Shown: positions 8,407 to 15,757 of the stretch, in pieces
Position numbering within the stretch: position 1 is the first letter of the stretch
Layout: every line of letters starts with the position of its first letter
DNA from: RGIG1828 sp045541875
Lineage (GTDB): Bacteria; Bacillota; Clostridia; UMGS1810
Direction of reading: 5' to 3'
DNA: 64,000 nt
Assembly: GCA_045541875.1 (NCBI GenBank)
Contig: JAZQJX010000072.1
Location: 1-64,000, forward strand
Program-made: the position numbers and the translations under genes
The notes under the pieces: model-generated
Database searches by the model: none
What the model was told of the DNA's origin: nothing
Seen by the model: only the letters and a program-made list of their open reading frames with translations

Positions 8407-8435
8407 TTGACTTAACATTAAAAAAATAATAAAAT
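8407..8435 (+). promoter_or_regulatory. Promoter of the pseudouridine synthase gene
   Basis: TTGACT, 17 bp, TAAAAT, about 25 nt before the likely transcript start and ribosome site GTGAGGT. Confidence 0.7.
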
Positions 8436-8466
8436 ATATACACAAACATTTTGTGAGGTATTAACA

Positions 8467-9210
8467 ATGGAAGAAATGAGACTGCAAAAATTCCTTGCTC
8501 ATTCAGGCGTTGCATCGAGAAGAGCATCGGAAGAGATGATTCTTCAGGGAAGAGTCAAAGTCAACGGCGAAAAGGTGACAGAACTTGGAACAAAGGTATA
8601 TCCGGGGGACGAAGTCTTTGTTGACGGCAAAAAAATAGAGTCTGAAGAAAAAAAGTTTTATATAATGCTAAACAAACCCGTTGGCTATGTCACAACAGTA
8701 TCCGATGAAAAGAATCGTCCAACGGTTATGGATCTTTTGGGCGATGTGAACGCAAGGGTATATCCTGTGGGAAGACTTGATTTTAACACAGAAGGTCTCC
8801 TTCTTCTTTCAAATGACGGAGATTTCACCTACAAAGTCACTCATCCCAAACACCATCTGGAAAAAACCTACCACGTGTGGGTGACGGGAAAAGCAAAGAC
8901 AAATGCCCTGAGACTTCTGGAAACAGGCGTCTATATTGACGGCAGAAAAACTGCTCCTGCAAAAGCAGACGTAATAGAGTCATCAAAGGGAAGCGCTGTT
9001 CTTTCCATCACCATTCACGAGGGAAGAAACCGTCAGGTGAGAAAAATGTGCAAAGAGGTAGGATTCAAAGTCCTTGGCCTCAAAAGAGTGTCTGAGGGCG
9101 GTCTGAGCCTTGGAAATCTCCCAATGGGAAAATGGAGACACCTTACAAAAGCAGAAATTGACCTCATAGAGAAAAATGCGGGGTTGGGCGGTGAAATGAG
9201 AAATGATTGA
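8467..9210 (+). CDS. rluB: rRNA pseudouridine synthase, RsuA/RluB type
   Basis: A 247-residue enzyme that isomerises a uridine in rRNA to pseudouridine. The N-terminal S4 RNA-binding domain is clear (MRLQKFLAHSGVASRRASEEMI). The catalytic segment GRLDFNTEGLLLLSNDG holds the essential Asp, and LNKPVGYVTT and EGRNRQVRKMC are other family blocks. RluB (23S) is preferred over RsuA (16S) only because it is the usual Firmicutes member; sequence alone does not separate them. The last 8 bp overlap the next gene. Confidence 0.92.
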   Translation: MEEMRLQKFLAHSGVASRRASEEMILQGRVKVNGEKVTELGTKVYPGDEVFVDGKKIESEEKKFYIMLNKPVGYVTTVSDEKNRPTVMDLLGDVNARVYPVGRLDFNTEGLLLLSNDGDFTYKVTHPKHHLEKTYHVWVTGKAKTNALRLLETGVYIDGRKTAPAKADVIESSKGSAVLSITIHEGRNRQVRKMCKEVGFKVLGLKRVSEGGLSLGNLPMGKWRHLTKAEIDLIEKNAGLGGEMRND

Positions 9211-9595
9211 GATAAAAAGATGCGAAGATGAAAAAACCTTGGAAAAATTCGGCATTGAAAATAACCCCGACACGGTTGTTATGACCGCTAAAGACAAGGA
9301 TTTAGTTTTTGGAATTGCCGCAGCAAAAGTTCTGGGAGAATGTGCAATAATCACAAGGATTGAAACCAAAGATGAATATAAGATGTTTGAAATGGATTTT
9401 GGTCTCGGAAAATCAATCCTCAATCTTCTTGACCTTTCGGGAGTACGTTTTGTTTTTTCAGATATTGATGACAAAAGGCTTTTCACGGCATTAAGATTTA
9501 CAGAAAACGAAGAAGTTCATCCCCAGTGTCCCCAAAAAGAAGAACACCGTTTCTTCCTTTGTCTTGACGGATATTTCACTGCACATGATTGTTGA
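9203..9595 (+). CDS. Small protein of unknown function, weakly acetyltransferase-like
   Basis: A 130-residue protein translated in overlap with the pseudouridine synthase, so it is probably real and cotranscribed. It has no strong signature. The order of a central strand, the segment FGLGKSILNLLDLSGVRFVF, and a final RLFTALRFTENEE recalls a degenerate GNAT fold, but no acetyl-CoA loop (Q/RxxGxG/A) is present. Two Cys and a His lie in the tail (CPQKEEH, AHDC). I do not assign a function. Confidence 0.7.
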   Translation: MIEIKRCEDEKTLEKFGIENNPDTVVMTAKDKDLVFGIAAAKVLGECAIITRIETKDEYKMFEMDFGLGKSILNLLDLSGVRFVFSDIDDKRLFTALRFTENEEVHPQCPQKEEHRFFLCLDGYFTAHDC

Positions 9596-9597
9596 TA

Positions 9598-9711
9598 CAA
9601 GAAAAGCGGCTTCGCCGCCCCGCCTTGCGGCGGACGTGCGGAGCAAATTCGCTTTTCTTAAGCCATGTGCATTTTTGAAAAGCAAAATTTGCTTTTCAAA
9701 AAAATTTGCAC
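9598..9711 (+). repeat. Tandem palindromes: GC-rich element plus long A/T hairpin
   Basis: The first part is bounded by AAGAAAAGCG and CGCTTTTCTT and contains GC-rich inner arms; it is the full copy of the element cut at the window start. The second part (9667-9711) is a long hairpin, GTGCA...TTTTGAAAAGCAAA with its complement ending TTGCAC. An apparent reading frame runs through both on the minus strand but is a by-product of the repeats. Confidence 0.7.
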
Positions 9712-9724
9712 GGCAATATAATAA

Positions 9725-9766
9725 GTTTTTTACTGTATAGAAACGAAGTTTCCTATACAGTAAAAA
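9725..9766. repeat. Hairpin repeat with TTTCCTATACAGT arms, copy 1
   Basis: TTTTTACTGTATAGAAAC, GAA, then GTTTCCTATACAGTAAAAA pair over almost their full length with a single bulge. A second copy lies at 41252-41289. Its right arm is the same 13-mer that ends every copy of the 92-bp repeat. Confidence 0.75.
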
Positions 9767-9854
9767 AGCAGGCTGAGCCTGCACCCAAGTCGCGGGCGTA
9801 ATTTGATATACATCTTGTCTCGCGAACTAAATTCTGCGTAATTTCCTATACATC
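9763..9854 (+). repeat. 92-bp dispersed intergenic repeat, copy B
   Basis: Same element as at 5662 and 63164. One change in the stem (TCGCGGG for TCGCGAG) turns an A-U pair into G-U, so the RNA fold is kept. Here the element directly follows the TTTCCTATACAGT hairpin, giving flanking direct repeats of that 13-mer. Confidence 0.85.
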
Positions 9855-9892
9855 AAAAAAGAGTGCGTGTTTCACTTAACTGAAACACGCAT
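9855..9892 (-). terminator. Hairpin with minus-strand U-tract
   Basis: TGCGTGTTTCA pairs with TGAAACACGCA; on the minus strand CTCTTTTTTG follows. No minus-strand gene ends nearby, so it may be a back-up terminator or part of the repeat cluster. Confidence 0.5.
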
Positions 9893-9985
9893 TCTATTTC
9901 CAAATAACTTTTAGAGTTTCTTTTCTTTTTGTATATTTTTGTCATTTGTAGATGTCAGGCTATCGGACAACCCACTATATTTTTG

Positions 9986-10014
9986 TTGACTACTATTAAT
10001 TTATGTGATATACT
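9986..10014 (+). promoter_or_regulatory. Promoter of the small RNA candidate
   Basis: TTGACT, 17 bp, TATACT. The expected start falls at about 10020-10022, exactly on the first base of the long closing stem. Confidence 0.7.
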
Positions 10015-10019
10015 TATCT

Positions 10020-10198
10020 TGCGACATAAAACTATATATTTTTTCTCTGTAACCAGAATGTGTTTTTGCTATTTGGCAAAAATGCAGGCTCTATTAAATA
10101 TGCATTCTGTTGTTTCAGAGGATATTTGGTTTTGTGTCGCAGCAAAAGTGGCCTTGCATTTTTCGTGCATCTGCTTTTGCGGGTGCACTTTTTTATTT
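10020..10198 (+). ncRNA. Candidate structured small RNA, unidentified
   Basis: A transcript of about 175 nt is predicted between a good promoter and an intrinsic terminator, with no open frame of note. It folds as a rod: a 13-bp closing stem (TGCGACATAAAAC with GTTTTGTGTCGCA, one G-U pair), an A/U-rich internal loop, CTCTG/CAGAG, another loop, CAGAATG/CATTCTG, and an apical hairpin TTTTTGC/GCAAAAA. The terminator is GTGCATCTGC-TTTT-GCGGGTGCAC plus TTTTTTATTT. The rod with a central bubble recalls 6S RNA, but the part inside the closing stem (122 nt) is short for that family and I cannot match its conserved bases. No plus-strand gene follows for 7 kb, so it is not a riboswitch leader. Confidence 0.6.
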
Positions 10199-10234
10199 GC
10201 ACCCAATAAAACAACTGTCGCCAAACAATAATCC

Positions 10235-10286
10235 AAAACAGGCAGTCTCTCTGATTGTGAAATCTGAAGAGACTGCCTGTTTTTTC
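10235..10286. terminator. Bidirectional terminator between small RNA and SDR gene
   Basis: AACAGGCAGTCTCT and AGAGACTGCCTGTT form a perfect 14-bp stem, with TTTTTT on the plus side and TTTTGG on the minus side. It separates the converging transcripts. Confidence 0.8.
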
Positions 10287-10322
10287 ATTACTTTTGTTAT
10301 ATAAAGACCGTATAAGCCGGAT

Positions 10323-10478
10323 GACAATGTTTTTTGTCGATATGCAATCCTACAAAAAACAGATATGGCATAAATCTCGTTGCCCAAAGGCAACATATCG
10401 AACCATCAATCATATCGAGTGTTTCAGCACATATCGAAAATTTCCTGAGAGATTTATATCGATGCGACTTACAGTCGC
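10323..10478. repeat. Array of small hairpins separated by TATCGA motifs
   Basis: TATCGA recurs at 10396, 10413, 10432 and 10457, with the inverted form CGATATG at 10338. Between these spacers lie short hairpins: GTTGCC-CAAA-GGCAAC, GTG-TTTCA-GCAC and GCGACT-TAC-AGTCGC. The region is the 3' flank of the SDR gene. No gene is visible. Confidence 0.6.
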
Positions 10479-10485
10479 AATATAA

Positions 10486-11235
10486 TTATCTCCATCCGGG
10501 ACCAAGTGTTCTTCCGCCGTCAACAACAAAGTTCTGTCCGGTGATATAGTCCTGTGATGCTAAAAACAGAACAGTATCGGAAATGTCTTTCGGTTTTCCT
10601 CCCCTTCCGTTTTTTCCAAGGAAAGTCATATGTTCAAACTTGTATCCGTCACGTTCTATGGCACCGGGGGATACACAGTTTACACAAATGTTATATTCTC
10701 CCACTTCCATAGCAAGTGCCTTTGTCATTCCTATTACTGCCGCTTTTGATGCCGCATAGTCAACTCTGTCATAGAGACCGACAAGAGCTGCAATAGAGGA
10801 CATATTTATAATTTTGCCGCATTCTTTTTTTATCATATAGGGCAAAACTGCCTGAATACAATGCATTGTACCTTTCAGATTTGTGTCTATAACAAAATCA
10901 AGTGTTTCAGGTTCGGCATCCTGAAAACGTGTGAGTTTGCCTATAAGTGCGGCACTTCCTCCTGCATTATTCACAAGAATATCTATGCCGCCAAAAAGTT
11001 TTTCTGCTTCTTTTACATAACTGAATATTTTTTCTCGGTCACGAACATCGCAGACAGCCGCCATAGCGCCCACACCTTTTGCCTGAATTTCAGCAACTGT
11101 GTTTTTTGTATTTTCTTCATTATAATCACAAACAACTATATTTGCACCCTCATTTGCAAAACTAAGGGCAATTTCTTTACCTATATTCTTACCTGCTCCG
11201 GTAATCATAACGGTTTTACCTTTAAATCCGTACAT
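10486..11235 (-). CDS. SDR-family NAD(P)-dependent oxidoreductase
   Basis: A 249-residue classical short-chain dehydrogenase. The Rossmann glycine motif is TGAGKNIG, followed by NNAGG, the catalytic Ser in NMSSIAAL, and the active-site YAASK; the C-terminus ends with a FabG-like TGQNFVVDGGRTLGP. The Asp of VVCDYNEEN at the end of strand 2 favours NAD over NADP. I start at MYGFKGKTV, which has GAGGTTG upstream; a longer frame would overlap the preceding gene. It follows the dehydroquinase-like gene by 10 bp, so the two form an operon. The substrate is unknown; a carbocyclic or sugar alcohol would fit the context. Confidence 0.9.
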   Translation of the reverse strand: MYGFKGKTVMITGAGKNIGKEIALSFANEGANIVVCDYNEENTKNTVAEIQAKGVGAMAAVCDVRDREKIFSYVKEAEKLFGGIDILVNNAGGSAALIGKLTRFQDAEPETLDFVIDTNLKGTMHCIQAVLPYMIKKECGKIINMSSIAALVGLYDRVDYAASKAAVIGMTKALAMEVGEYNICVNCVSPGAIERDGYKFEHMTFLGKNGRGGKPKDISDTVLFLASQDYITGQNFVVDGGRTLGPGWR

Positions 11236-11245
11236 AATTTCAACC

Positions 11246-12064
11246 TCACAAAATCTTTTTAACATTATCAACTATTGCTTTTGAAGTTTTCAGGTCAAGT
11301 TGTTCAAGCAAACTGCTTTCTTTAAAGCGGTCTACGGTGAAAATCATATGGCTTCCGAGCATCGGATTGATTATTCTGGAAAGCACTCCCGCTTTTCCGC
11401 CTGCGTGATATGATACAGGTGTTTCAACATTCTTTTTAAGCATAAGCATTGCTTTGAAACTTTCTGCCAGATCATCATCATTTTCCGCTATGGTTACAAT
11501 TTTTATTATATCAGGATTTCTTTTTTCAAGGAACAATGCAAGTTCTGTGACCTGTTCTGCCTTCATTGGGATTCCGGGATGGCAGGAAAGAAGAACTTCA
11601 CATCCTTCAGAGTGAACTTTTTCAATCAGGTCGCATTGTTTTGAGATGATAGTTTCATCTGTTACAATTTCCTTGGGATTGCCTTTTGTGAAAGAGAATT
11701 TGTCCTCACCGCAAAATCCTTCCTTTGACGGACTGTGAAAAGTGTATCCCTGCATATCTATTCCTGCCGCGCCCAAAGATGCGGCACGAATAAAAAGTTC
11801 CACTCGTTCCTCTTCCGTGAAACCTGCATAATCAAAATTATATTTCTGATTATAATTGAGTGCAAGTATTGGAAGCGGTGATGATGAAAAAATCTGTTTC
11901 AGGCTTTCATCATCAGTATTTTCAAGGCATGACATATGCAAATCTATCATACCTGCGCCGTCATACATACAATTTTTTATTTCAGCAAGTACACCTTGTA
12001 CTGTTTTTTCTTTTACAACACCGGCTATAACAGGTGCCGGTAATCCGGATAATTTTTTTGTCAT
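11246..12064 (-). CDS. Type I 3-dehydroquinate dehydratase-like protein, divergent
   Basis: A 272-residue TIM-barrel protein related to AroD type I, which dehydrates 3-dehydroquinate through a Lys Schiff base. The catalytic His (LLSCHPG) and Lys (DIIKIVT) positions are present, as is a late GSHMIFTVD block resembling the family's GS-x-x-T-F-A. But the segment corresponding to the substrate-binding E-x-R of AroD reads MIDLHMS, so the Arg that holds the carboxylate appears to be His. It may therefore act on another substrate. Its partner is an SDR, and it has its own promoter and a paired palindrome upstream. Confidence is good for the fold and low for the reaction. Confidence 0.75.
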   Translation of the reverse strand: MTKKLSGLPAPVIAGVVKEKTVQGVLAEIKNCMYDGAGMIDLHMSCLENTDDESLKQIFSSSPLPILALNYNQKYNFDYAGFTEEERVELFIRAASLGAAGIDMQGYTFHSPSKEGFCGEDKFSFTKGNPKEIVTDETIISKQCDLIEKVHSEGCEVLLSCHPGIPMKAEQVTELALFLEKRNPDIIKIVTIAENDDDLAESFKAMLMLKKNVETPVSYHAGGKAGVLSRIINPMLGSHMIFTVDRFKESSLLEQLDLKTSKAIVDNVKKIL

Positions 12065-12083
12065 AATAATCCCTCCTACGGTT

Positions 12084-12112
12084 ATTATAAAAATTATCCC
12101 TTAATAAGTAAA
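12084..12112 (-). promoter_or_regulatory. Promoter of the dehydroquinase-like/SDR operon
   Basis: On the minus strand TTTACT, 17 bp, TATAAT. The -35 touches the double palindrome at 12113-12144. Confidence 0.6.
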
Positions 12113-12144
12113 TATCACATTTGATATTTTTATCAAATGTGATA
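12113..12144 (-). promoter_or_regulatory. Double palindromic operator, possibly also a terminator stem
   Basis: TATCACATTTGATA and TATCAAATGTGATA are separated by TTTT. Each 14-mer is itself a TATCA-N4-TGATA palindrome, and together they form a 13-bp inverted repeat. It abuts the -35 of the dehydroquinase-like operon and also lies just after the aminotransferase stop. On the minus strand no U-run follows, so an operator pair fits better than a terminator for that strand. Confidence 0.6.
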
Positions 12145-12157
12145 CTTTTTTGTTATA

Positions 12158-13345
12158 TTATTTATATTCCTCTGAAAGTTTCTTGAATGACGGTAATGAT
12201 TTTTCAATCATTTCTGTTGACACACAGTAGGAAATTCTGATATATCCGGGATATCCGAAACTGTCACCGGGTACGAGAAGAAGTTCATATTTTTTTGCTT
12301 TTTCGCAAAATGCTCTTGAATCTTCTTCCATTGCTTTAACAAAAAGATAGAAAGCACCGTCGGGTTGTACCACTCTGTAGCCATATTCGGAAAGTGCATC
12401 ACAGAGAATATCTCTGTTCTTCTTATAGATTGAAATGTCTGATGTTTTTCCGATGCACTTTGGAACAATTTTCTGGAAAAGGCTTGGCGCACAAACAAAT
12501 CCCAACGCCCTTCCTGCTCCGCATACTGCATAGTACACATCCTGCCAGTTGTTGACAGAATCGGGAACAAGAACATATCCTATTCTTTCACCGGGAAGTG
12601 AAAGGGATTTGCTGAATGAATAGCCCACAATGGTGTTTGCATAGTAGTTCGGAATAAAGGGAACAACTGTTTCAGGTGAATATACAAGTTCACGGTAGGG
12701 TTCGTCTGCAATTATGTATATATCTTTTCCAAATTTTTCTTGAGCATCCTCCAAAACTAAAGCAAGTTCTTTTATTGTATCTTCAGAGAAAACTGCACCC
12801 GATGGATTGTTGGGTGAGTTTATGATGATTGCTTTTGTTTTTTCACATATTGCAGATTTAAGAGCATCAAAGTCAATCTGAAAATCTTCTTCTCTGCATT
12901 TTACAATAACGCTTTTCATTCCTGCCTGATCTATGAAGACAGAATACTCAGGGAAGAAAGGTGCTAAAACTATTACTTCCTCACCCTCTTCGCTTATGGC
13001 ACAAAGAGAAATTGTGAGAGATGCAGCAGCACCCACTGTCATATAGAAATTGTCTCCTGTGTAATTTGTACCGAAAGTCTTGTTGATATAATCAGCACAA
13101 CTTTTTCTCACATCGGGTGCACCTTGTGCCGAGGTGTAGCCGTGAAGAGCAACGGGATCTGTGTTTTCAACAAGATCTGCAAGAGCATCTTTTACACATT
13201 CAGGTGCAGGAACACTTGGATTCCCAAGACTGAAATCAAAGACATTTTCTGCTCCGATTTCGGCTTTTCTTTTGAGACCGTATTCAAAAAGTTCACGTAT
13301 TTCACTACGCTGACTTCCGAGTTTATACATTTTCTGTGATACCAT
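12158..13345 (-). CDS. PLP-dependent class I/II aminotransferase
   Basis: A 395-residue fold-type I aminotransferase. The N-terminus has FSLGNPSVPAP, the middle NSPNNPSGAVFS and IIADEPYRELVY, and the PLP Lys lies in YSFSKSLSLPGERIGY; the substrate-carboxylate Arg is in GYIRISYC. It belongs to the broad AspC/AlaT/aromatic group. It begins 18 bp after pheT, with its own GGAGG, and no terminator lies between, so it should be transcribed from the Phe T-box promoter. That context makes an aromatic amino acid substrate plausible, but this is inference; motifs alone do not define it. Confidence 0.9.
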   Translation of the reverse strand: MVSQKMYKLGSQRSEIRELFEYGLKRKAEIGAENVFDFSLGNPSVPAPECVKDALADLVENTDPVALHGYTSAQGAPDVRKSCADYINKTFGTNYTGDNFYMTVGAAASLTISLCAISEEGEEVIVLAPFFPEYSVFIDQAGMKSVIVKCREEDFQIDFDALKSAICEKTKAIIINSPNNPSGAVFSEDTIKELALVLEDAQEKFGKDIYIIADEPYRELVYSPETVVPFIPNYYANTIVGYSFSKSLSLPGERIGYVLVPDSVNNWQDVYYAVCGAGRALGFVCAPSLFQKIVPKCIGKTSDISIYKKNRDILCDALSEYGYRVVQPDGAFYLFVKAMEEDSRAFCEKAKKYELLLVPGDSFGYPGYIRISYCVSTEMIEKSLPSFKKLSEEYK

Positions 13346-13363
13346 TTTTACCTCCGTCTGCCG

Positions 13364-15736
13364 TTACTGGGGCAATCCGTTTTTAAGTTTGATTGAATTT
13401 CCTTCAAGTTCTGAAACTATTGTGTCTACAACCGAAAGAACTTCTTCTTTTGTGAGCGTTCTTTCAGGATGAGCAAATATGATGCGGATGGTGATTGATT
13501 TTCCGCTATCATCTGCATACACATCTGTTACGCTAACATCTTTAATGAGTTCACATTTTGCATTCTCTATTGCTTTTGCAATGGGAGCATAGGTTTCTGA
13601 TACAAAAGAAAGGTCAATTTCAATTTCAGGGAACTTTGAGGGTTCACTATAGGAAATTCCGGCATTTTTAATCTTTGCAAATTCTTTGATGTCAATTTCT
13701 GCAAAAACGATGTTTGCTTTTTTGTCAATGTTTTTGGAAACAACTGAATTTGCAATGCCGATTTCACCGATGACTTTTCCTGCACAGATGATTTTGTTGA
13801 GATTTTTGGGATGCTGCCATGAGTGAGTTGCCTCTGCTTTTTCAAAACTCAGTTTTTCGTGCTTGATGTCATCTGCAATAACTGCTAAAATATCGCGAAG
13901 TTCAAAATAGAGTTCAGACATTTCCTTTGTTTTTGAATAAAGTGTGACTGCAAGTTTTTTCTGTTCATCGCAAAGACCGTCGTCTTTGAATCCGTCAACT
14001 GTTCTTCCGATTTCAAAAACTTTGAAATCAGAATCATATCCGACATTATATTTCACCTGACAAAGTTGGGTGGGAATGATGGAGTTACGGATGGTTTTTA
14101 TGTTGGGGTTTGTGGCATTTATGAGTTCAACATTCTTTTCAACTTCGATTCCGAGGGCTTTGTAATCATCATAATATGCCCACACATAGGAATGAAGTTC
14201 GTGCATTGAATAGCGTTTAACAAGGATATCCTTGATTCTGTCTTCATCGCTTTTTTCAACCTGTGTTCTTACAGGTGATACGGGAACTACTGCTGTGTGA
14301 ATGTCAAAGTTATCATAGCCGTATATTCTTGTGATTTCTTCAATGATGTCTGCCTTTATTGTAACATCCTTTGTTGCACGCCATGATGGAACTTCTACAG
14401 AGAAGTTGTCGCCGTCATTTTCAACGCCGAATCCAAGAGATTTAAGAGTTTTCACAATCTGTTCATTTGAGATTTCAATTCCTGTATATTTATCTACAAA
14501 TGCTTTTGTGAAATCAAGTTTCACATCATCATATTTAAATGCAACTTCATCGGTAAGTGCAGAAATAATTTGGGCACCTGAATCTATTTCCTTTAAAAGA
14601 TTTACGAAACGTGCAACGGCAACCGTTGTCATTTCGGGATCAAGACTCTTTTCATAGCGCATTGATGCATCTGTTCTGTGAGAAAGTCTCACAGTTGATT
14701 TACGGATTGATGCGGCATCAAAGGTTGCAGACTCAAGTGTCAAACTTGTGGTATCGTCTACAATTTCAGAATCGAGTCCGCCCATGATACCTGCTATTGC
14801 AACGGGTGTGTTGTCATTGCAGATCATAAGTGTGTTTTCGTCAATTTCTCTGTCTACGCCGTCTAAAGTTTTGAATGTGAAAGGTTTGTCAAAACGTTTA
14901 ACTCTGATTTTTTCAACCTTTCTTGAATCAAATGCGTGCATAGGCTGGCCCATTTCAAGCATGAGATAGTTTGTAAGGTCTGCAAGGAAATTGAGGGCTC
15001 TCATTCCGCAGTAGAAAAGACGGATTCTCATATTGACGGGACTTTTGTGTGTGGTTATGTTGCCAAAACGCAGGCAGGAATATCTGTGGCAAAGAGGATC
15101 TTCAATTTTAAGATCAACTTTGGGAAGATTTTCATATGCAGAAAGGTCTGCCTGAGGGATGGGTTTTAATTCTCTTCCTGAAATTGCGGCAAATTCTCTT
15201 GCAATGCCGTAGTGTCCCCAAAGGTCAGGACGGTTTGTGAGAGATTTGTTGTCAACTTCAAAGATTATATCGTCTATTTCATAAACTTCTTTAAGGTCTG
15301 TGCCGCAAGGAATATCATCTGTGATGTCCATAATTCCTTCGTGATTGTCACTTATGCCGATTTCTTTTTCTGAGCAGCACATACCGTTTGATGTGTAGCC
15401 TGCAAGTTTTCTTGGGGTGATTTCAATTTCACCGATTTTAGCACCCACTTTTGCAAAAGCAGTTTTCATTCCAACTCTCACATTTGGTGCACCGCAGACA
15501 ACATCTGTAAGTTCTCCGTCACCTGCATCCACCTTTAAAAGATGAAGTTTCTTTGATTCGGGATGTTCTTCAACAGATTTGATCTCGGCAACAACTATGC
15601 CTGAAATGTCGCTTCCTTTATGGAATATTTCGTTTTCAACCTCTGCAGTTGAAAGTGAAAATTTATTGATTAATTCCAACTTGTCAAGACCGGAAAGGTC
15701 AACAAAATCTGAAATCCAGTTCATTGATAAAAACAT
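13364..15736 (-). CDS. pheT: Phenylalanine-tRNA ligase beta subunit
   Basis: A 790-residue beta subunit of the alpha2-beta2 enzyme that charges tRNA-Phe. The start FLSMNWISDFVDLS is canonical. The domains follow in order: EMAP-like tRNA-binding domain (IVVAEIKSVEEHPESKKLHL), B3/B4 editing domain, B5 (ADIIEEITRIYGYDNF), and the C-terminal anticodon-binding FDX-ACB domain with FPEIEIDLSFV. Length fits the family. It starts 21 bp after pheS. Confidence 0.97.
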   Translation of the reverse strand: MFLSMNWISDFVDLSGLDKLELINKFSLSTAEVENEIFHKGSDISGIVVAEIKSVEEHPESKKLHLLKVDAGDGELTDVVCGAPNVRVGMKTAFAKVGAKIGEIEITPRKLAGYTSNGMCCSEKEIGISDNHEGIMDITDDIPCGTDLKEVYEIDDIIFEVDNKSLTNRPDLWGHYGIAREFAAISGRELKPIPQADLSAYENLPKVDLKIEDPLCHRYSCLRFGNITTHKSPVNMRIRLFYCGMRALNFLADLTNYLMLEMGQPMHAFDSRKVEKIRVKRFDKPFTFKTLDGVDREIDENTLMICNDNTPVAIAGIMGGLDSEIVDDTTSLTLESATFDAASIRKSTVRLSHRTDASMRYEKSLDPEMTTVAVARFVNLLKEIDSGAQIISALTDEVAFKYDDVKLDFTKAFVDKYTGIEISNEQIVKTLKSLGFGVENDGDNFSVEVPSWRATKDVTIKADIIEEITRIYGYDNFDIHTAVVPVSPVRTQVEKSDEDRIKDILVKRYSMHELHSYVWAYYDDYKALGIEVEKNVELINATNPNIKTIRNSIIPTQLCQVKYNVGYDSDFKVFEIGRTVDGFKDDGLCDEQKKLAVTLYSKTKEMSELYFELRDILAVIADDIKHEKLSFEKAEATHSWQHPKNLNKIICAGKVIGEIGIANSVVSKNIDKKANIVFAEIDIKEFAKIKNAGISYSEPSKFPEIEIDLSFVSETYAPIAKAIENAKCELIKDVSVTDVYADDSGKSITIRIIFAHPERTLTKEEVLSVVDTIVSELEGNSIKLKNGLPQ

Positions 15737-15757
15737 ATTAAATTCGCTCCTTTCCTC

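Noticed and set aside
9491..9784. Minus-strand open frame of 97 codons across the repeat cluster
   Set aside because: It translates the palindromic repeats and the 92-bp element; no ribosome site and no conserved domain, so it is a by-product.
10020..10141. Firm call of 6S RNA
   Set aside because: The rod shape fits loosely, but the length inside the closing stem is short and family-specific bases are not evident, so I keep it as unidentified.
10323..10478. CRISPR array
   Set aside because: Motif copies are 6-8 bp at irregular 17-25 bp spacing and the intervening pieces are self-complementary hairpins.
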